From: an uncultured Caulobacter sp.
GTDB lineage: Bacteria > Pseudomonadota > Alphaproteobacteria > Caulobacterales > Caulobacteraceae
Direction: 5' to 3'
DNA length: 13,288 nt
NCBI GenBank assembly: GCA_937925635.1
Contig: CALALX010000026.1
Span: 1 to 13,288, forward strand
Below, in pieces: positions 6,811 to 13,288 of the stretch. Under the pieces are notes generated by a model. That model saw only the letters and a list, made by a program, of their open reading frames with translations, was not told the origin of the DNA and did not search any database. Position 1 is the stretch's first letter. Each line of letters opens with the position of its first letter. The position numbers were made by a program, and so were the translations under genes.

Positions 6811-8770
6811 AGTAGGGCACCTCTTCCGGCACTCTCGGCGGCGGCCCCTTCTCCGGCTGCGGCGCCGGTTCGGGGGGATGGTCCTCGGCGCGGCCGCCAA
6901 GGCCGAGGTTCGACAGAAGATCGCCGATGGTGTCCTGTTCCGGCGCGGGCGGCGTGGCGTAGCCGCCCGGGATCGCCTGGGCGCGCAGCCTCGGCAACGC
7001 CTGGGCCATGAAGCTGCGCCAGATGCCGGCCGGCGCGCCGCCGCCGGTGACGCCGCGCATCGGCTTGTTGTCGTCCTTGCCGGTCCAGACGGCGGTCACG
7101 AAGCCGCCCGTGTAGCCGACGAACCAGGCGTCTCGATAGTCGCTGGTCGTACCGGTCTTGCCGGCGATGTCGTAGCCCTCGACCCGGACGCGCTTTCCGG
7201 TGCCGCTGACCACGACCTCCCGCATCATCTGGTTCATATACTGCAGGGAAGGCGACCCGATCACCGACTTGCGGGCGCGCTGCTCGAGGTTGTGGTCATA
7301 GAGAACCCTGCCCGCCGAGGTGCGAATCCTCTGGATGCCGTAGCCGCGCGCCAGGAAGCCGCCGTTGGCGAACGGGGCGTAGGCCTGGGCCATCTCCAGG
7401 GGGCTGACCTCCACGGCGCCCAGCGCCATCGACGGGTCGAGCTGGATCTTGGAGTTGATGCCCAGCCGCTTGGCGGTGGAGGCCACGTTGCCGGTGCCGA
7501 CCTCATTGGCCAGGCGCGCCGCCACGGTGTTCACCGACTGCGCCAGCGCCGTCTGCAGGGTGATCGGGCCGAGATACTTGTTGGTGTAGTTCTTCGGCTC
7601 CCAGTTGCCGATGCGAACCGGCTCGTCGGTCACGACCACGGCCGGCGTACGGCCGGCCTCCATGGCGGCCAGGTAGACGAAGGGCTTGAAGGCGGAACCG
7701 GCCTGGCGGCGGGCGGTGGTGGCGCGGTCGAACTGGCTTTCGCCGTAGTTCGCCCCGCCGACATAGGCGCGGATGCGGCCTTCGCCGTCGATGGCGACCA
7801 GCGCCGCCTGCTGCACGCCCTGGCGGCTGGCGCCGGCCACGCCGCGGCGCACGGCGGTCTCGGCGGCGGCCTGGATCGGAAGATCGAGCGTCGTTTCGAC
7901 GATCAGGTCTTCGGTCGGTTCGCCCACGAGCGCCCGCACCTGACCGTCGACCCAGTCGGTGAAGTACTGCGCCCGCTGGTTGGCCAGCACGGCGGAAACC
8001 CGCACCGGCGTACGGATCGCCTCGGCGCGCTGATCGCTGGTGATGGCCTTGGTCCGCACCATCTCGTCCAGCACGATGTTGGCGCGACGTTCGGCCCGGC
8101 CGGTCGCCGTCACCGGGCTGTAGCGCGAGGGGCCTTTCATCATCCCGGCCAGCAACGCCGCTTCGCCGACCGTCAGTTTCGACGCGGGCTTGTTGAAATA
8201 GCGCTGGGCGGCCGCCTCGATCCCGTAGGCGCCGGCCCCGAAGTAGACTCGGTTCAGATAGAGGGCCAGGATCTCCTTCTTGGTGAATTTCATCTCCAGC
8301 CACAGCGACAGGATCAGCTCCTGCGCCTTGCGCCGCCAGTTCTGATCCAGGGTCAGGAACAGGTTGCGGGCCAGCTGCTGGGTGATGGTCGAACCGCCGG
8401 CGGCGACGCACATGCAGGAGACGTTCTTGACCGCCGCGCGGGTGATGCCGATCGGATCAAAGCCCGGGTGCCAATAGAACCGCCGGTCCTCAATGGCGAT
8501 GAAGGCCTTGGGGACATAGTCGGGCAGCTTGTCCAGGTCGACCGGCGGCGCGTACTGGCTGCCACGCACGGCGATCAGGGCGCCTGAGCGGTCGAGGTAC
8601 GAGATCGACGGCTGCCGCGTGACATCGTTGAGTTTCGACACGTCCGGCAGGTCGGTCGCGAACATCGCGAAGAAGGCGACCAGGAAGATCAGGCCCCAGA
8701 CGCCGACCACCGCGCCCCAGTAGGTCAGCGCCTCTATCGGCGTCCGCCGCGCGCCCTGTTCCTTCGCCAT
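6809..8770 (-). CDS. Bifunctional class A penicillin-binding protein (PBP1A type)
   Basis: A 653-residue peptidoglycan synthase that polymerises glycan strands from lipid II and cross-links their peptides on the periplasmic face. A short cytoplasmic N-terminus and one TM anchor (about 17-38) come first. The GT51 transglycosylase domain (about 65-240) has catalytic E94 in IEDRRFYWHPGFD and GGSTITQQLARN (125-136). The transpeptidase domain (about 320-590) has nucleophile S359 and K362 in GSAFKPF, S412-V-N414, and K538-T-G540-T. The C-terminal tail (631-653) is rich in proline and charged residues. Caulobacter has several paralogous class A PBPs (for example PbpC, PbpX, PbpY, PbpZ), and I cannot say which one this is. 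Two cysteines, C119 and C121, sit just before the GT51 active-site motif. The stop codon lies inside the palindrome cluster shared with the convergent YgjP-like gene. recQ is divergent upstream. Confidence 0.95.
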   Translation of the reverse strand: MAKEQGARRTPIEALTYWGAVVGVWGLIFLVAFFAMFATDLPDVSKLNDVTRQPSISYLDRSGALIAVRGSQYAPPVDLDKLPDYVPKAFIAIEDRRFYWHPGFDPIGITRAAVKNVSCMCVAAGGSTITQQLARNLFLTLDQNWRRKAQELILSLWLEMKFTKKEILALYLNRVYFGAGAYGIEAAAQRYFNKPASKLTVGEAALLAGMMKGPSRYSPVTATGRAERRANIVLDEMVRTKAITSDQRAEAIRTPVRVSAVLANQRAQYFTDWVDGQVRALVGEPTEDLIVETTLDLPIQAAAETAVRRGVAGASRQGVQQAALVAIDGEGRIRAYVGGANYGESQFDRATTARRQAGSAFKPFVYLAAMEAGRTPAVVVTDEPVRIGNWEPKNYTNKYLGPITLQTALAQSVNTVAARLANEVGTGNVASTAKRLGINSKIQLDPSMALGAVEVSPLEMAQAYAPFANGGFLARGYGIQRIRTSAGRVLYDHNLEQRARKSVIGSPSLQYMNQMMREVVVSGTGKRVRVEGYDIAGKTGTTSDYRDAWFVGYTGGFVTAVWTGKDDNKPMRGVTGGGAPAGIWRSFMAQALPRLRAQAIPGGYATPPAPEQDTIGDLLSNLGLGGRAEDHPPEPAPQPEKGPPPRVPEEVPY

Positions 8771-8803
8771 GCTCTCTTCGTGTCCGGAAGTTCAGTCCTC
8801 GGG

Positions 8804-8832
8804 CGCTAGCAGAACGCGCGCTCGCCCGTCAG
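8804..8832 (-). promoter_or_regulatory. Candidate promoter of the PBP gene
   Basis: On the minus strand CTGACG (plus 8827-8832) is followed by a 17-bp spacer and CTAGCG (plus 8804-8809). The -35 is one base from TTGACG, and the -10 keeps the CTA start of the Caulobacter-type box. It would give a leader of about 26 nt with a weak purine-rich GAAGAGAG sequence before the ATG at 8770. This is a consensus match only. Confidence 0.35.
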
Positions 8833-8929
8833 CCCCATCATGATTGACGACATATGAACGCGACGTTTTCGCGGCGGTAAATCCGCCTGGATGTGGAACT
8901 TCGGTGCAGGCGACGCACGAGCAGGGGCT

Positions 8930-8957
8930 CGGCATTCGGCGCGACGCCCGCCATAAC
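8930..8957 (+). promoter_or_regulatory. Weak candidate promoter of recQ
   Basis: TCGGCA (8930-8935), a 16-bp spacer and CATAAC (8952-8957) form a partial sigma-70-like pair (4 of 6 matches each to TTGACA and TATAAT). The expected start is at about the GTG at 8964, which has no Shine-Dalgarno sequence, so recQ too could be leaderless. This is weaker than the argE case. Confidence 0.22.
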
Positions 8958-8963
8958 CGCCCG

Positions 8964-10787
8964 GTGACCGATTCCCTTGAGCCCGCCCGCGACATCCTGC
9001 GCCACGTTTTCGGCCACGCCGAATTCCGCGGCCTGCAGGGCCAGGTCATCGCCGAGGTGCTGGCCGGGCGGAGCGCGATGGCCGTCCTGCCGACCGGCGG
9101 CGGCAAGTCGCTCTGCTATCAGATTCCCAGCCTGGTTCGGCCGGGCCTGGGTCTGGTGGTTTCGCCGCTGATCGCGCTGATGGCCGACCAGGTTGAGGCA
9201 TTGAAGCAATCGGGCGTCGCCGCCGAGCGCCTCGATTCCACCGCTGACTTGGACCAGCGTCAGGAAATCTGGCGGCGCATCGACGCGGGCGAGCTGAACC
9301 TGCTCTATCTGTCGCCCGAGGGTCTCGCGCAGCCGGCGATGCTCAATCGGCTCGCCAAGACGCCCCTGGCTCTGATCGCCATCGACGAAGCCCACTGCGT
9401 CAGCCAGTGGGGCCACGACTTCCGGCCGGAGTACCGCACCCTCGGCCGGCTGGCGGACATCTTCCCGGACGTGCCGCGCCTGGCGGTGACGGCCACCGCC
9501 GACGCCCGCACGCGCGAGGACATCCGCGCCGAGCTTCGCCTGGAGAACGCCGCCGAGTTCGTCGACAGTTTCGCGCGACCCGAGCTGATCCTGTCGGCCG
9601 AACGCAAGCGCGGCCAGGGTCACGGCCGGGTCGAGGAGCTGGTGCTGGCCCGTCCCGGCAAGGCCGGCGTCGTCTATGCCGGCTCGCGCGAAGGGACCGA
9701 GAAGTTGGCCGAACGCCTCAGCGCGGCCGGCGTGCCGGCGCTGGCCTATCACGCCGGACTCGACAAGACGGTGCGCGCTCGGCGGTTGGAGCAGTTTCTC
9801 GAGGCCGACGCGGCGGTGATGGTCGCGACCATCGCCTTCGGCATGGGCATCGACAAACCGGACGTCCGTTTCGTGATCCACGCCGATCCGCCCGCCTCGA
9901 TCGAGGCCTACTGGCAGGAGATCGGCCGCGCCGGGCGCGACGGCCAGCCGGCCGAGGGCATCACCCTCTACGGCTCGGCGGACATGGCCTGGGCCCTGCG
10001 CCGCATCGACGGCCGCGAGTTCGCCGACGAGGTCCGAAGCGTCCAGGTGCGCAAGGTGCGGCAGCTCTACGCCATGCTCGACGGAACGGCCTGCCGCGCG
10101 GCGGCGGTGCGGCGCTATTTCGGCGAGGAGGGCGTCGCCCGCTGCGGCCAGTGCGACCTGTGCGTCAGCCCGCCGGCCTCGATCGACGTCACGGTCGGCG
10201 CCCAGAAGGCCCTGGCCGCGGTCCATCGGCTGGGCGGCCGTTTCGGGCGTGGGCGGCTGGTCGACCACCTGCTGGGCAAGACCAAGGACGTGTCCGATCA
10301 TGAGGCGTCGCTCAGCACCTGGGGCATCGGTCAGGAGTTCAGCGCTGTCGCCTGGCGCGATCTGATCGACCAGCTGCTGTTCGAGGGCCTGCTGCGCGAG
10401 GATCCCAACGACGGCCGTCCGCTGATCGGTCTGGGCGACGCCGACTCGGTGAAGGCCGTCTATCGCGGCGAGAGGAAAGTCGCCGTCCGCAAGCCGCCCG
10501 AGGGCGCGCCGACCACCGGCCGCACCGGCCGCGCCCGCCGCAAGGGCGAGACGCCTGAGCTCGCCGGAGACGCCGCGGTGCTGTTCGAGGCCCTCCGCGC
10601 CTGGCGTCGCGACGAGGCGCACGACCAGCACGTGCCGCCCTACGTGATCTTCTCCGACAAGACCCTGATCGACATTGCTCGCCTGCGCCCCCGATCGCGC
10701 TCCGAACTGCTTCTGGCCAACGGCGTTGGCGACAGCAAGGTCGAGCGCTACGGCGAGGCGGTGCTGAGGGTGGTGCGCGACAGCTGA
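8964..10787 (+). CDS. recQ: ATP-dependent 3'-5' DNA helicase RecQ
   Basis: A 607-residue RecQ-family helicase that unwinds DNA in recombinational repair and at stalled forks. Helicase domain 1 (about 10-210) has the FRGLQ Q-motif (21-25), Walker A PTGGGKS (43-49) and DEAHCVSQWGHDFRP (141-155), which includes the RecQ aromatic-rich loop. Domain 2 (about 215-350) has HAGL, ATIAFGMGIDKPDVR (288-302) and motif VI QEIGRAGRDG (318-327). The zinc-binding site is C377, C394, C397 and C400. A winged-helix RQC domain (about 405-480) and a C-terminal HRDC domain (about 533-607), joined by a basic linker rich in R, K and G, complete the standard bacterial architecture. The frame is open further up to TTG 8844, but the extra residues look non-coding; GTG 8964 starts about 10 residues before the first family helix. 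It is divergent from the PBP gene. Confidence 0.95.
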   Translation: MTDSLEPARDILRHVFGHAEFRGLQGQVIAEVLAGRSAMAVLPTGGGKSLCYQIPSLVRPGLGLVVSPLIALMADQVEALKQSGVAAERLDSTADLDQRQEIWRRIDAGELNLLYLSPEGLAQPAMLNRLAKTPLALIAIDEAHCVSQWGHDFRPEYRTLGRLADIFPDVPRLAVTATADARTREDIRAELRLENAAEFVDSFARPELILSAERKRGQGHGRVEELVLARPGKAGVVYAGSREGTEKLAERLSAAGVPALAYHAGLDKTVRARRLEQFLEADAAVMVATIAFGMGIDKPDVRFVIHADPPASIEAYWQEIGRAGRDGQPAEGITLYGSADMAWALRRIDGREFADEVRSVQVRKVRQLYAMLDGTACRAAAVRRYFGEEGVARCGQCDLCVSPPASIDVTVGAQKALAAVHRLGGRFGRGRLVDHLLGKTKDVSDHEASLSTWGIGQEFSAVAWRDLIDQLLFEGLLREDPNDGRPLIGLGDADSVKAVYRGERKVAVRKPPEGAPTTGRTGRARRKGETPELAGDAAVLFEALRAWRRDEAHDQHVPPYVIFSDKTLIDIARLRPRSRSELLLANGVGDSKVERYGEAVLRVVRDS

Positions 10788-10860
10788 CGGTCTCGGCCTC
10801 GTCCGGTTCTTGACCCTGCTCAATGCGGGGAGAGGGATCGGCGCGTTCACTCACGCGATG

Positions 10861-10866
10861 AGGAGG
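10861..10866 (+). promoter_or_regulatory. Strong Shine-Dalgarno of the 98-residue protein gene
   Basis: AGGAGG is a full match to the anti-Shine-Dalgarno core, 8 nt before ATG 10875. An in-frame TTG at 10869 is only 2 nt away and cannot be used with this site, so it decides the start. It is the best ribosome-binding site in the window and supports a small gene that could otherwise be dismissed. Confidence 0.8.
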
Positions 10867-10874
10867 CCTTGACC

Positions 10875-11167
10875 ATGACAGAGACCGTCGGCCGGCTTGA
10901 CCCCGAGCGGCCCCAGCACCCCCATCCCGCACCGGCGATCGCCGCGGTCGGGGCCGAGGCGGTCGGCGCCCGGGCGACCGGCGCGCTGGCCGGCGCGGCG
11001 GCGGCCTTCGGCCTGGGACTGGTGGGCGTCATCACCATCGCCCGACTGGCCATCCGCAACATGGAGGTCCAGAAGCTGAAGGTGAAATCCCTCAAGGTCC
11101 GACGACTTGAGGTGGACGAACTGACGGTCCGCCGCCTCAAGGCCGATCGGGCAGAGCCGGGCGAGGA

Positions 11168-11171
<4 letters not shown>
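10875..11171 (+). CDS. Small one-TM protein with six LxVxx pentads, function unknown
   Basis: A 98-residue protein of no family I can name. It has three parts. The N-terminus (1-25) is rich in proline and histidine. Residues 27-60 are rich in Ala and Gly, with a probable single TM at about 37-57 (GALAGAAAAFGLGLVGVITIA). Residues 63-92 form six tandem pentads: MEVQK, LKVKS, LKVRR, LEVDE, LTVRR, LKADR. The tail is acidic. Leucine every fifth residue with valine two later gives the same spacing as the A(D/N)Lxx pentapeptide-repeat beta-helix, but with Leu/Val instead of Ala/Leu and too short for two full coils. A perfect AGGAGG supports the start. Codon use is like its neighbours. It lies 87 bp after recQ on the same strand, and its stop overlaps the gyrB stop. 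By the positive-inside rule the basic pentads are likely cytoplasmic, so a membrane-tethered strand or assembly domain is possible. Confidence 0.75.

Positions 11172-13288
<2,117 letters not shown>

Noticed and set aside
6767..8587. A 606-codon open frame on the plus strand opposite the PBP gene
   Set aside because: Same artefact: biased composition and no motifs, while the minus strand encodes a complete class A PBP.
8854..8880. Eight-codon open frame (MNATFSRR) before recQ as a leader peptide
   Set aside because: No ribosome-binding site and no run of regulatory codons; its stop falling in a small hairpin loop looks accidental.
8838..10850. A 670-codon open frame antisense to recQ
   Set aside because: Its translation is low-complexity and rich in R, G, A, H and Q with no family motif. 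Long antisense frames are a by-product of high third-position GC, and RecQ on the other strand has every motif.

Overview
The window is about 70% GC, fully occupied by chromosomal core genes, and almost certainly comes from an alphaproteobacterium. The protein style, the RegB/RegA redox system, the intracellular PHA depolymerase and the Mdh, RecQ and GyrB types point to Caulobacterales (a Caulobacter- or Phenylobacterium-like bacterium). This placement rests on recognising protein families by eye, not on a search. I see no phage, insertion sequence, CRISPR array, tRNA or rRNA.

Layout from left to right: (1) the 3' two thirds of malate dehydrogenase (mdh, +). (2) An acetylornithine deacetylase of the M20 family (argE, +), with a promoter-like sequence placed so that the transcript would start at its ATG. 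(3) Convergent to it, on the minus strand, a two-component redox system in the order regB then regA: a six-TM quinone-sensing histidine kinase and its Fis-type response regulator. (4) Divergent from regB, a SCO1/SenC/PrrC copper protein for cytochrome oxidase assembly. (5) An intracellular poly(3-hydroxyalkanoate) depolymerase (phaZ, +) whose leader contains a PhaR-like half-palindrome. (6) A YgjP-like zinc metallopeptidase-fold protein (+). (7) A dense cluster of nested palindromes between convergent genes. (8) A bifunctional class A penicillin-binding protein (-). (9) Divergent from it, RecQ helicase (+). (10) A 98-residue one-TM protein of unknown function with six tandem LxVxx pentads (+), whose stop codon overlaps that of (11) gyrB (-), cut off at its 5' end by the window edge.

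Functionally, the centre (regB, regA, senC, phaZ) concerns respiration and use of reserve carbon: RegB/RegA read the quinone pool, SenC helps load copper into terminal oxidases, and PhaZ releases hydroxyacid monomers from storage granules. The right half is housekeeping: peptidoglycan polymerisation, DNA repair and supercoiling. Gene-free gaps are all under 200 bp.

I found no convincing new multi-gene system. The items most worth a second look are the five-box palindrome cluster at 6712-6810, the LxVxx-repeat membrane protein at 10875-11171, the regBA/senC arrangement, the apparently leaderless argE start and the possible PhaR operator before phaZ.
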